Assembly (NCBI GenBank): GCA_015832175.1
Contig: WJXW01000013.1
Location: 248,001-312,000 of the forward strand
Direction: 5' to 3'
Source of the DNA: Paraphaeosphaeria minitans
Lineage: Eukaryota > Ascomycota > Dothideomycetes > Pleosporales > Didymosphaeriaceae
DNA: 64,000 nt
Shown: in pieces, positions 10,287 through 21,957 of the stretch
Position numbering within the stretch: the stretch's first letter is position 1
Layout of the letters: each line of letters opens with the position of its first letter
Notes under the pieces: model-generated
What the model was told of the DNA's origin: nothing
Databases searched by the model: none
The model's input: the letters and a program-made list of their open reading frames with translations, nothing else
Program-made: the position numbers and the translations under genes

Positions 10287-11745
10287 GGCTCTGTGTGTTT
10301 TTGAAGAAGAATGGTGAGTTGTGGCAATGTACGAATCTCAGCGGGCTTCCCCGCTACTAATCGTGGGTGAGGGGTAGGTAGGTCGTGAGTAGGTAGTGGG
10401 GACGCGCACAGCCGATACTCCCAGACTCGACGGCGAAAACGCCGACTCTCCATCGCACATCTCTGCGAACGTTTCGATCGGACAACTGAATGTTATGGCA
10501 CGAATCGCGCGGTCTCTACACATAAGAGTGCGATGAAGAACCCTTGTCCATCGATAAGAAGAACATGGAGTGCTCTTTACCCCGCATCCTTGTAGCATGG
10601 TCCTCTCATAGGTACAGCACGATGTACGCAAGGTCGTTTGTCAATGCGCCTTTTCAAGAACGCCAACTTGGCCTGCAAAAACCACTGACTTTCATCTGGA
10701 ACATGACGGCTCTGACCCCTTTGTTCCCAGGCAACGTCGATACGTCTTTCGGACTTAACGTTTCTCAAGTGAGCTAGCTATGTGAGCCGGTCGTATTCCA
10801 CGAAGATTGGGATGAATCCAGGATACGTTAGCTGCTCACAGCTTTTTCTGGGCAATTTGGGTCCCGACACGCGGAGTTCCCTCCAGTACGGTCTACTTGT
10901 AATCAACGACTGTGATCCGACGGATGGAGTGTAGTCAATCAACAACGGACGCTGGCTAGGCTATAAGCGCAGTTAAGTACATAATTAATTGCCTACTAGT
11001 ACTAAGCACTAGCTAGCTGTGGAGCAAGGTCCAAGGTATATAGATTATCTATCGCGTACGTGTAATAGAATTCTCTTTTGCACCTGCGCCTGTACACAAC
11101 ATAACGTGATGCAGACTTAAAGAGTTAAAGAGGCAGAATATGTAGGATAAAGTGATCACCAACAGGGTTTCTTTTTGTTAGGAAACGCTACCTAAAAAAG
11201 ACTTCTATGTGTAACGTTAATATCATCGTTGTACCTAACAGGCTTTTGATTAGAGTACCTAATATGGTTATTTGTAGGCTAGAACTGTACAGGCCCTTAA
11301 TTGGAGCCTCGGCATTGTCTAATGTAGTAGGTAAAGTTAGATAACAATCACTAATCACGCTCGAACCGAACAGGTCCTTACACGCGTTTCTATAATAACA
11401 TTAGACCTTTTTCTCCTTGATCATTACTTACAATCTCTTGCATCTCTGCCCTCTGACTCAAAAGTCAAGTCCGAATAACCTACACCTAGACAATTCGGAC
11501 CAAGCGATAAGTGTACCCACAACATTTGCTGAAGTCCCAATGATGTTTGATCTGCTGTACAAATTTCTTCCTGTCTCCCAAGCTTCTTCCGCAGTGCTGA
11601 AATGTACCTTGGCTAATACTTTAAGCTCTGCGTGTACGAGCCCCGCTCTTCTAGGCACACACGTCGTACGTCATCACTCCTTCTCAGATAATCTCCTCAC
11701 TTCAACATCGACTAACCGTGATAGATATCGCAAAGTTCTACCCCC
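10287..11745. other. Gene-free interval with an AT-rich, TpA-rich core
   Basis: No gene is recognisable. From about 10960 to 11420 the sequence becomes markedly AT-rich with many TA dinucleotides and few CG-rich codons. Such tracts in ascomycetes are often remnants of repeats mutated by RIP, but no transposon protein remains here to prove it. Confidence 0.5.
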
Positions 11746-12324
11746 ATGGCGACCCAATCAAGCATCCTCTGGCCGGAACACCTCTTGCCGGGACATACGG
11801 ACAACTTCATTTCTAATGAAGTGAAAGCGGCTGACCTCACCACGCAACAAATCTGGGAACTCCTTGCCGACGTCTCGAGGTGGAACTCGTACTACAAGAA
11901 TTGCGCGCAGATCACCGAGCCCGAAACTGGTCCCTATCTGAAAGAAAGCAGCGTCTTCAAGTTCAGCACGTTCGGCCTCCCACCACTCACCTGCACGGTC
12001 AAGAAATCGGTCGTACCAAAGCAGGGTACTGCGGGAAGGCTCGCATGGCACACCTCCACCGGTGTTGGCTTCGAAGTATACCTTGGTTGGATTGTGGAGG
12101 AGCTCGAGAAGGGCAGAGTGAGGATTTTGACGCAAGAGGTGCAGAACGGACCGATCTTCAAAGAAGCGGCAAAGAGGCGCCAAATAAGGTCCTTTTGGGC
12201 CACCAAAATTGGCTGGATGGGCTTGTTCAGGCTGCGCGTGGTCAAGAAGTGCGAAAAACTAACCTGGAGGGCCTCAACTTCCCTGTACGGCAACTGGATT
12301 CGGAGAAGGTACAGTAGGCAGTAG
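11746..12324 (+). CDS. SRPBCC/START-like ligand-binding protein
   Basis: One exon encodes 192 residues from ATG 11746 (CCCCCATGG). The pattern fits the SRPBCC (polyketide cyclase/dehydrase, START-like) superfamily: an N-terminal stretch entering helix 1 (TTQQIWELLADVSRWNSYY), beta strands around VFKFSTFGLPPLTCTV and a C-terminal amphipathic helix. Members bind hydrophobic ligands in a deep pocket. No catalytic residue can be named. No signal peptide is visible, so a cytosolic protein is likely. It is followed after 470 bp by the broken luciferase-domain gene on the same strand; nothing indicates a functional link. Confidence 0.75.
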   Translation: MATQSSILWPEHLLPGHTDNFISNEVKAADLTTQQIWELLADVSRWNSYYKNCAQITEPETGPYLKESSVFKFSTFGLPPLTCTVKKSVVPKQGTAGRLAWHTSTGVGFEVYLGWIVEELEKGRVRILTQEVQNGPIFKEAAKRRQIRSFWATKIGWMGLFRLRVVKKCEKLTWRASTSLYGNWIRRRYSRQ

Positions 12325-12793
12325 GCGGAACAGGCAACAATATTCTCTAGTAGACAAATCAGTATTTTCTCTTGAAAAATTCCTGGTTTGGAGTCGGAAC
12401 TGGTCACTAGGAAGGTCGAAATGTAATGCATGCAGCAAATCATTTGAGTTCAAGAGAACGTCGGACTCCGATAGGTATCGGATCCGGCACCATGTCCGAA
12501 TTCACACCAAAGATCAGCCCTTATGTCACAGCCACGCATCCAACCTGTGAAACTTTGTGGGTACAGTAGATATGATAGCATGCTTCGGAGAAGACTTCTC
12601 GGTCTGAGGTAACGCCGTCGTGAAATCGTACACAGCCGTACCTATTTAACACCGCCATCTCCACACGCTGTCCCCTACACATGGCCTATTACTCACACGC
12701 GCAATACGTTTACCAATCTCATATTTGAATCAATAAAGCTCTCTATGATTCTAGTAGGGGGAAGCATCATCCCAACCCCATTTCCTGATCATA
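12325..12793. other. Intergenic space
   Basis: Nothing coding is seen. The last ~70 bp (TTTGAATCAATAAAGC and following) could be the promoter-proximal region of the next gene. Confidence 0.5.
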
Positions 12794-13663
12794 ATGACCT
12801 CACGAATCCAAACCGCCATCAATGAACGTCCGCTCTTTGTAGTCGCAGGCACCATAGGCCTCGTCTTCGCTACCATCGCATACCACGACTACCGACACTA
12901 CTGCTCTCTCGGACCACACGGCCTTCCCCCGACCTTCTGGGGGTGGTACACGCAGCTGAAGATGACACGCATAGCTCGCAAAGACGTCACCGTGCCCGCG
13001 CCGTACGACATCGACACCGTAGCAGGACCCCACGACAAAAGAGCACTTCCTGCCGCAAGATGCCGCGCGTGCCCTGAAATGGCGACCGGGGAACAAAGCA
13101 CCGCAGATTCCAAACTTCGTAGCTCCCCAGCGACAAACGAGCGATATCGATAGCGAAGAGATGAAGCAAGCCATGTACGCGCGTCTCGACTCGCTAGTAG
13201 CATCTCACAGCTCGGCACTGCACACTCAGAAGTCTGTTTTGGAAGGCCCGGTGCCAGCGGTCGGGATCAAGGGCTTTGCTTCGCTGTCTGGGGCGGAGAG
13301 GCCGGGTGTGTATCGCTCGACGCAGGGAGAGATTATCCACATTCATCCTCCGGATGGCAGCACGCATTTGATCATGAGCTTGGCGGACCAGAAGCGGGGT
13401 GGGGGAGGCGCCATCGGTTGAGCGGGGGCGGACGGCTGCCTTGGAACTATAGTTTTGCGTATGCGCCCAGGAACGAGATGGAGTTCGCGGTGTGGAAGAC
13501 GCTTGTTGGGGCGGCGGTGGAGTTTTGTTTGGCAACTTGGGTGTTCACGATGGCGGAAATTGGCCGAGTAGAATGGTCTGTTGGTGGTCCTATTTCTTGT
13601 AGCAAGCATCTGCACCTTTGCTATGGAGATATAAATTCTTTAGATTCACTTGGTACTGAATAA
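12794..13663 (+). pseudogene. Luciferase-domain (DUF5519-like) protein, two frameshifts
   Basis: Three consecutive frames together spell one fungal luciferase-domain protein. Frame A from ATG 12794 gives a short N-terminal membrane-type segment (LFVVAGTIGLVFATIAYHDY) and the family-like stretch LGPHGLPPTFWGWY. At about 13037-13040 an A-run has one base more than frame continuity requires, and the homologous reading continues in frame B (the segments APQRQTSDID, GEIIHIHPPDGSTHLIMSLA). At about 13389-13395 one base appears missing and the reading returns to frame A (NYSFAYAPRNEMEFAVWK...). No GT-AG intron fits either point, so frame A alone would make a truncated 119-residue product. The family is named for weak similarity to a luciferase domain; its function in fungi is unknown. 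Sequencing error in homopolymers is the main alternative to true decay. Confidence 0.75.
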
Positions 13664-16600
13664 AACATTTGCGATCTTGCTACGCCCAAGACTGCATTCT
13701 CAGTACCGGTGACATCATTGAGTTTGCTCACATCACATCTTCGTCCAGGTTTTGAATGCTGTAGCGCACCCCTTTACCTTCTTATGGAACGGTGCTGGCC
13801 CGGAATATGGTGGACACTCTCATCAATTCGGAACACAACACCGTGAATACGTTAGTCTGTGTAGAATAATGCATACCTAACCATGTTTTCGTCAATTTAC
13901 TTATCCAACCCCATCGAAACCTATTGCTCCTGCTTCCAACGTCTAGGAAGCCAGGACGGTTCCAGGTAGACATGACTTTGGGTTTATTCATCTCTAGAGT
14001 GCTGAGCTAGATTGTCCCTCTCAGCATTGATCTTCAGCCTTGCTGCGATTAGCAAATGCATGAGCCCAAATGACTGGACTTTCTCGTTGCCCTCCCAAGA
14101 AAAGCAGCGCATTAACTTGCTTCATTTAAGTGTTGTTTCCAAAGCCAAGGGCACATTCAGAACACCATCAAGGGTTTTGGTTTCTCTTCCGCAGATTTAA
14201 ATTTAGACTTGGGAAAAAATATATTCATTTCTTGCGGACAAGAAGATGGACGAAGAGATCATGCCCCGGATGCTTGACTGACTTTGGACCGATAGTATGC
14301 TAAACAGGGCCCTAATTTATAGGTAAATCTTTTGAAATGCTTCGTAACCACGCACACTTCCACAAAGTGGGTGGTTAACTTCGCCAGATCAAATAATCAA
14401 GAGCATTCCTCTTCTTTTTGTGTCTTGTCCTCCGATGAACGCTTATCATGAGGCTTTATTGGTTTGGATCGGTACTGCAAAGAAGCCACCATAGCGAAGC
14501 CTGTTAGGTTTCAGATTTACCCACACTGACCTCGCAGATCCAGACTGCCACTGACGATCATCATCATCCAGTGCGCTTGGATCGAGAACTAGACCGTCGG
14601 CTCGACAACACACATATGCCTGACGTGGCATCCAATTCGGAGAGTAGAGCGGACAGATACATTGCTTTGTTCTGATCTTATTTTGGCTTGCGCTTCACGC
14701 AAGCAAGCACACATGTCTGTCGATAATCTCTCTTTCTCGTGTCCCACGGCCACACACATACTTGGAAAGAAGAGCATGAAATGGTGCCTGGGCCCTCTTT
14801 GTTCGCAATACGATAGAGCAATTTTCGTGAGCATCCAAGGTTCGCAGCCCTCATTCCGAACCAAGTGTAATTTATGTCTTACGACGGCTCCAACTACATA
14901 CACTGCGTCTGAGGCTTGTACTTATTAAGATGAATCTCTATAATCAAGCTCATGACAGGATGAATGGCTTTCTGTGATCAGGCGTAGGTGAAGAGGAAGC
15001 ATTTTCCTCTTGTCCTTGCACCAGCGCGCACTCACGTTTGTGTACTGTTGCATGTTTTGTAGTCATCGAAGAGCCCACATTGTGGTTATCCGTTTTCTTT
15101 TGACGCCCAGTCCGCGGCTTGGGTTCTTTTCCTACCCCACTTTGGTCTCTCGCGCTGGTCACATACCTACTGCTTCTGCCCCCACTTTTCGTGCGATCAG
15201 AGAGAAAGAACACATGACTTCTGCGCGTAGATATTTTTACTCCCATGCAGACGCGCATAGTTGTATAAATACTGCCTTTTAGTCCCAGAAGGAGCAGTCC
15301 ACATGTCCCATCGTCTTGCCTTATTTCTGTTCCGCTCTCAGAACCGAATATAAAATTATGATCTGGCCTGTTCTTTCGGTTCCTAATATATATGTGCATA
15401 CATATTGTGCCATCCCCGGATATTATGAATCCCTCCACAGAGCCAGGCATCAATTTACTGGTTCACGGTATTGGTCTAGGACACAACCAGACGTTTTTCT
15501 CAGGCTGAAACATTCTTTTTCGCACGCCGGACTTACTACACGCACCACTATGTTGGGAGATTCTTACGCCCATGAGTTGGCTTTCATTTTCGCTTTCCAA
15601 CCGCTTCTCAAGCACATGGACTTCTTATAGGGTCGCTCAGTTCAACCGAGGACCGCACTATACTCGAGGTTGTCGACCTGCTTGGACTGGCTCGTACGGG
15701 CACATTGGTTATCCACACTGCTTTTTGTTATCTTCCACAGCGTACATTGACCGTGCAAGTGAGAGATTGGATATCGCATCAGATCTATCCATAACCATGC
15801 ATTGCAAAAGATTGGCCCACCTTTACAAGGATGTTCACTTTTTAGAGCGCAGGTCCAGTTCTGCAGCAGTCCGAGGCCATGGGTCCATGATGATTGATTC
15901 GGCGGTTGGGCTCCTTCAGCACATCAATGCCCTCCAGCGCAGGAATATGCACGCATATCATCGGGCTCGTTTGCGCATTTTAATCTGCCGCAAGTTGTCA
16001 ACATAGCCAGTGGCGAAGTCTATTTTAGCTTCCGTCGCAGACAGGCCAGGTCACGCAGTGACTGACCATCGCGCTTTCCGTCCACCGCTGGTCCACATGC
16101 GATTCTTTTACCTTCAACAGCTCTTCCGTTGTTTCCCAGAAAAGAGCGTCAAGGAATTCGATTGGTGCATTCGAGTCTTCGTATTCCTAAGACCACTTCA
16201 TGTTGACGTTAGCCCAATCTGATTTCAGTCCCTTTGCTTAGAAAGACACGCAGACACATGGCTTGAAGCGATACTATTCTGGGTCCTGCGGTCCACGCAC
16301 ACATGCATCTATGTGCTCGTCTTTCTTAACCTTCTCACTCCACTAGAGCAAGCCCAAACACATTGTTCCACTCAGCATTGGTTTTGGTACCCCGCCCCGT
16401 CCCACATCCATTGCAGGAGTCTTTTATTTGGATCCTGGGAACAGGGCCACGGACACATGCACCCAATGTTTAAATGCGTGCTGGTTTCTGTGCCCCCAAT
16501 CTCACAGCCAGAGAACTTTAGTCTCTGGCGTCTTTGGTTTCGTTAGGCCCCAGACCAAACAGAGACCCATTGGAACATGGCCAAGTCCTTCCTAACCCTC

Positions 16601-18029
16601 CTCCTCACGCCAACATACACTTGTAGCACTTCGGCTTTAGGCTGTCTCCGGCGGGAGATGCAGCCACTTTCGCGACATGAGCGGAATCCAGGTCCCAGTT
16701 TCCCCGCCATTTTTTGATGTGCTGGGTGCCTTCAAACACCCCCCACGGAAGCCGCAGGCACATGCAGTCCAACGATAGGAGTTTTCGATATTCGACTCCT
16801 CACACCCACATAATAGGGAATGCTTGTTCTTTTTTTGGTGACTCTTCCAGACCTACAAACAGACGCATTCGCCCTCCATATTAATGTTGGTCTCTCCTTT
16901 TTTCCCGAGGCATGCCACAGCACAGACACGTTCTTTCCCTGCTCACGCATCTTGACTCACCCTCCTCACACCAACATGCATTGATTCGCTTTGCGATGCG
17001 AATGCCCCAGAGCAAGCACACAAATATCCCATAGCAAGTACACAAACACTTTGAGATAGTGTCCACGACCGACCACCTCCTCACGCGCACCTTTTTCGGC
17101 TCAATCAAATCTCTCTTTTTTTTGGTTCTCTCAAACAGACACACGAAGCCACATGGCCCTTGACGGTCTCAATTCGATTCCACCACTCCTTCCCTCTTCC
17201 TGTGGGGATATTGCGTTCGAGTCTTCGTTTCCTCAGCTCTATCGAGCCAGCACACCCACACACCCGCCCATACTTTAGTGTTACCTTCTCGCTTACCCCT
17301 TCCCCCGACCTTGAGGATGCATTCTTTCAGTGCGCGGGCGGACAAGCAGATATATGTATCATCCATTCTGCCTGTTCTTCGATTCTCAAGACCCTCCCAC
17401 AAGCCCGATTCCATTTCCCTATTTCGCAGTCCTCTATCCTTCTTTCGTTCTGAACACGGGACCGACACCGGCGAGTGCACAGTGTCAGGTGCATGCTCCT
17501 ATCCTTTACGTCATTTTTTTTGTCTCTGCTCTCTTCTCCTCAAGTCCACATCGTAGAGTTTTCTTCCAGTCTTGGGTGTGTGTTTAGTCCCCCCCTCCCT
17601 CCCCATCCGCATCAGCCAGTGGAACATGAGTTTCAGTCCCCCCTCCACTCCCATGTGAAACTTTTCTTCATTCTCTTTTAGTCCGCCCTCCCCCTCCACA
17701 AAGGTCCACCATCCACCAATTTAGGAGTTCCCAATATCAGATCCACATGGATCCATGCAGCGTGAGTTTTGGTGCCCAACCCCAGCGAAAGACAGAAAGC
17801 GTCAGGACTCAATCCCCGCACCCAGACGCGAGTTTATATGCACCAACCCGAGCGAAACAGGTGGAGACGACGTCACTGGTGACGCCATTCATCATCAAAA
17901 ACCAAGAAATCTATTAGCGATCGATATAATACATCCCTCGCTCTCTATTAATACTCAGCTCGCCCACCCAATCAGACCAAAGTCCAACCAAAACCAACCC
18001 ACTCATACACAATCCCACTCCCCTTCTCC
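13664..18029. other. 4.3-kb gene-free, pyrimidine-rich block with degenerate repeats
   Basis: No protein or RNA gene is recognisable. From about 14.6 kb the + strand is notably rich in C and T, with many CACATG words. A degenerate element of the form TTTGGTT...CCAGACC...CAAACAGACRC followed by CCACATGG or similar recurs at roughly 16224, 16526, 16826 and 17108, close to a 300-bp spacing. A second word, CGAGTCTTCGTATTCCTAAG and its variant with TTTCCTCAG, occurs at 16170 and 17218. TTTTGGTRCCC words occur at 16383 and 17765. The composition is not AT-rich, so RIP does not explain it. Confidence 0.6.
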
Positions 18030-21000
18030 CTATTTCACCAATCCCGCCTTCTTCGCAATCTCCTCCAACTCCGCATTCTTGGTAGCCTGCGCCTCCAACT
18101 CCTCCACGCGCTTCCTCTCCTCCTCCCTCTTCAGCTGATCTAGCCGTCTAATCGCAATATCCTTGGGCTTATAATCACTGAACAACGTCTTCAATCCCTT
18201 CTCCACAATCCAGCAGCCCGCGTAGTCAATGACCATGACACTCGTAATCATAACCTTGAAATCGTACGTAAACGGCACAAGCCGTAGCTTCTCGTTAATC
18301 TCGGGCACAAACTCCGTGGCGCAGGAGAAGGCGACGCACGCGACGCCGACAAGACCCCAGTACATGCCGCGGTTCTCGCGGATGGACTCGCGGAAGGGCC
18401 GGCCCTGGTAGTTGATTGCGAAGGTGGAGATCTGCTGGATGAGCTGGAGGAGGTAGATTGCGGAGTTAAGCAGGGAAGGCTCGAATTCCTTTTCGAGGTC
18501 GGGGTTGGGAGACTTGGGCTCAGTGCGCTGGACGTATTGCGAGACGTAGATGAGGGTTGCGATGTGGATTGCGAACTGGCCGAGGACTGAGCCGACGATG
18601 TAGATGTTGAAGATGTTGTGCTGAGGGCGCTCTTTGCTGAGGGCTTCGACGGGCTGTGGCACTGTTAGTGTCTGTGAGATTTGTAGAGGGCAGGTAGCTT
18701 ACTTTTGCGCGGGAGATGGACAAGAAGCACACGCTCATCATCATGCCGGAGATGGTGACCTGGCCATCACCGAACTTGATGCCGTCGAGGTAGAGGACAG
18801 ACAGACTGTACGCCGAAATCAAGCAGTTTAGCGCAAGAATCTTGTACATCTGGATAGTGGCCACAAGCGTGCATCGTCCTTGACGGATAATGTTAGGAAT
18901 AGCGACGACATTAGCGAGTTTGGACGTGAACGGCGCAGCGACCGAAGCATCACCGAGCTTAATGGTCGGCGGCTCGCTGTCAAGTTCGGCAAGCTCTGAT
19001 TCCATCATCTTGTCTGAGAATGAGCTCATCATGGCCGCAGCGCCCTGCTGTGCGGAAGGTGTCTGTTTCTCGACAGCGCCATTGATCGCTGCCCCGTTCA
19101 TAGCATCTGTGGGAGCAGGAAGTGCAAGTCCTTTCTTCTTGGCCTGTGCCTCCATGGCTTTCTCGTAATGTGGGTTTCCAGGGCCGGGCGGGTACAGGTG
19201 GGCGATCATGACGGGGACAGGCGGGGCGGGCTGGTTGAATCGCTTCATCAGCTCGACCTGCTTCTGGTAGACTTCCTTCATCTTAGTGTTGCGGAAATGG
19301 TCGCCAATCTTCTCTAGGTCCTCGCGGGTACCGTTAAGGAGGGCAACACCAATGTGAGCTTGTTTGAGCGCGCCGACATCGTTCGTTCCGTCACCGCACA
19401 TGAGCGTGGTGTAACCGCAGTCTTTCAAGCCGAGGAGAATCTCTTCCTTCTGCTTCGGAGAGACACGAGCGTAAACCCAGGTGTACCGAAGAAGCTGTAA
19501 CCAGGCCTGTTGGTCAGAGAACTTGCTGAGCGCGTATCCCGTGACGCAAATATCCTTGCTCTTGATGATCTCAGGGTCAAGAGGCTTCGTCGGGTCCACG
19601 GGAATATTGACCTTGTCGTCAACGCTGCGCCAGACAAGCTTCTCGCCAGAATCATCGTTCTCGGGAGCGTCAAGAATCAGGCACTCGCGGTCCACAATCT
19701 CGACTTGACGGGCGACGTGGACAGCGGTCAATGGATTGTCACCCGTGATCATGACCACACGGTGGCTGGATTCGTTCAACATGCGAACGGCCTGGACAGC
19801 GTCATCCTTGAGCGGGCATTGAAGGACCAAGAAACCGGCAAAGTGCAGATCGCATTCGACCTGCTCACGCTTGAGATCATTGATGCGATTCATGCCCCAC
19901 TCAGCGTCCTGAGCAAGGAATTTGTAGGCAAGCGCAAGTACGCGGCCACCATTCCTGGTGAAGTGCTTGAAAGTCTCCTCGTATTGCGGCGGGACATTGA
20001 CCAGCATTTTACGTATCGTCTCGGGGGCTCCCTTGACACCAACAAAAGTGCTCTTGATCTTGCGCTTGGTCGTTCTGTCGTTGACGAGAACAGTAGCAAC
20101 GGAACTTTGGCGCTTGAGAGCGGAGGAGAACTGGAATCGTCGGCGGATTCGAACGAGTTCTGCATGCGACTTGGCGGAGACCGTCTTGGGAGTCAAGGTG
20201 TCTTTCCCGCTAAGGTTCCATCCAAGGGAGGTCAGGGTGGCCTTCTCCATAGGCTCGCCAACAATATCGCCTTCGTCCAACTTGACCAAGGCGTGTGCGG
20301 TAGCGAGAACCAGAGTGCTTTCGGTATCGATTTCAGAGACGGCGCTGACATTGGTGTGAGCGCCATCGGGGCCAATCTTGCCACCGTCGGTGCCGAGGGT
20401 GAGGCCAGCAATACCGTCCACGACGAGATCCTCGCCAGTCAGAGTACCAGTCTTGTCAAAGCAGGCAACGTCCACACGTCCGGCGAACGGAATGCGGAAG
20501 GGTTCGGTACAAAAGATGGCGTATTTGCTCAGCGCAGCCAAGCTGGTGTTCACAGCCAGCGAGAGTTCCATAGGCAGTTCCGGAGGTACGACACTCGTGA
20601 TAATCAACACACAGTCGAGCATGAGCTTGGATCGCTTGCGGTCCTGCTTCACACCCTCCACCCAGACATAGCGTGAAGCGGCGATAGCGAAGATGCAGAG
20701 GAAGAGAATAAATAGCAGAGCTTCAACATTGTTCGCGGAGACACGCTCGGTGGAGTAGATCATGGTCCTGACCAAGCTTCCCTGGCTGGTCTCGAATCCA
20801 GTCTTGACCACAACTGCAACAGCGCCCTTGTCCGGCGGTGGCGGTAGTCCAGACGAGAGCCTCGAAACAGCGCTACCGTCCTCTTCTGCATTGCTGCCGT
20901 GGGAAACCTGGAGGACCTTGGTACCACCGTACAGGAAGGCGTTCTTGTCGAGGCCCTCTTGGTCAATGTTCGCTTCGCCGGGACGCAGCTGGATGGATTC

Positions 21001-21957
21001 CTTGAGCACCGGTGTGCTCTCGCCGGAAAGCATAGCCTCGTTGACAATGGCGGAGCCCTCGAGGAGGACCATGTCGCAGGCTACGCCCGAGTCTTCCTTG
21101 GTCCTACCAACGCTGACGACATCGCCGGGCAGCAACTTGTCGCTCTGGATCTCCTGCCACTTCTTCTGCCTGTATACCAGCAAATCGTACGGCTTGATGC
21201 TCATGCCGCGGAACTCGTTCAGGGTCCTCTGCCTCTGCCACACGACGGTGCACTCGAAGGCTACCAGCATGAACAGCGTGAACAGCGAGTAGTACCAGTA
21301 GTCGTCCAGCATCCACAACCCCACGCAGAAGATCTGGAACACGAAGAAGGGCGCGACGGCATGGTCCTTGAAGAGCTCGGTGAAGGTGGGTACGGGGATG
21401 TCGAAGCTGTTGTCGCCGTAGTAGTGTTGCAGCTTCTCGACCTCGTCGGCGGACGTCAGGCCCTTTGAGTCCTGGAACGTCTTGAGGTGGGGCTTCGGTT
21501 CGACATCGAGGGGGTAGGAGAGCGGGGCAAAGGAGCCCTCATCGGCGTCGTAGAGGAAGCGGCGCTTCTGGAACAGGAACGACACGGTCGGCTTCCCGCC
21601 CACGGTCTCGCGCTTGAGCGGGCAGATTTCGGCGGCGCCAGCGTTGGCAATGGGGAGGACTTTGATGAGCTGGGCGGTGCGGACGTCGCTGGCCTTGGTC
21701 GTGGTGAAGGCGCTCTTGAGGTTGACGTTCCAATGGGTAGTGAGCCAGATCAGCGCCTGGATGGTCGTGATGCTGCCAACCCAGACGAAAGTCCATTCCG
21801 AGGACTGGATGTGCTGCTCGTAGCGCTGGGGCGAGAGGTAGACGGAGAGGAAGGCGGGCCAGACAACCAGAAAGGGCCAGATGTAGGCGTGCAGCTGCAG
21901 CGGCAGCGGCGTGTGCAAGCTCGCCTCCTTGATCTGCGGGTTGTCGACAAGCGGCAT
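18030..21957 (-). CDS. spf1: P5A-type ATPase SPF1 (ER transmembrane helix dislocase)
   Basis: Exons 21957-18703 and 18653-18030 are joined across a 49-nt intron (GTAAGC...CAG) to give 1292 residues, the usual length. The splice joins SISRAK to PVEALSKERPQ, which matches the conserved family sequence. Signatures are the P5A-specific PPELPMEL in M4 (about residues 458-465), phosphorylation motif DKTGTLT with Asp501, ITGDNPLT, and hinge CGDGTNDVGALK. Multiple membrane segments flank these. Yeast Spf1 and human ATP13A1 sit in the ER membrane and extract mistargeted tail-anchored or signal-bearing helices. I chose ATG 21957 (MPLVDNPQIKEASLHTPLPL), where family similarity begins; the frame remains open a further 102 codons upstream. 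The C-terminus is a charged coiled coil ending in KKAGLVK. Confidence 0.96.

Noticed and set aside
15316..16006. Overlapping ORFs of 104 and 144 codons in the pyrimidine-rich block
   Set aside because: No family resemblance, composition follows the surrounding skewed DNA, no splice structure.
19510..20676. 388-codon + frame antisense to spf1
   Set aside because: It lies entirely within a conserved P5A-ATPase exon; no protein-like features.
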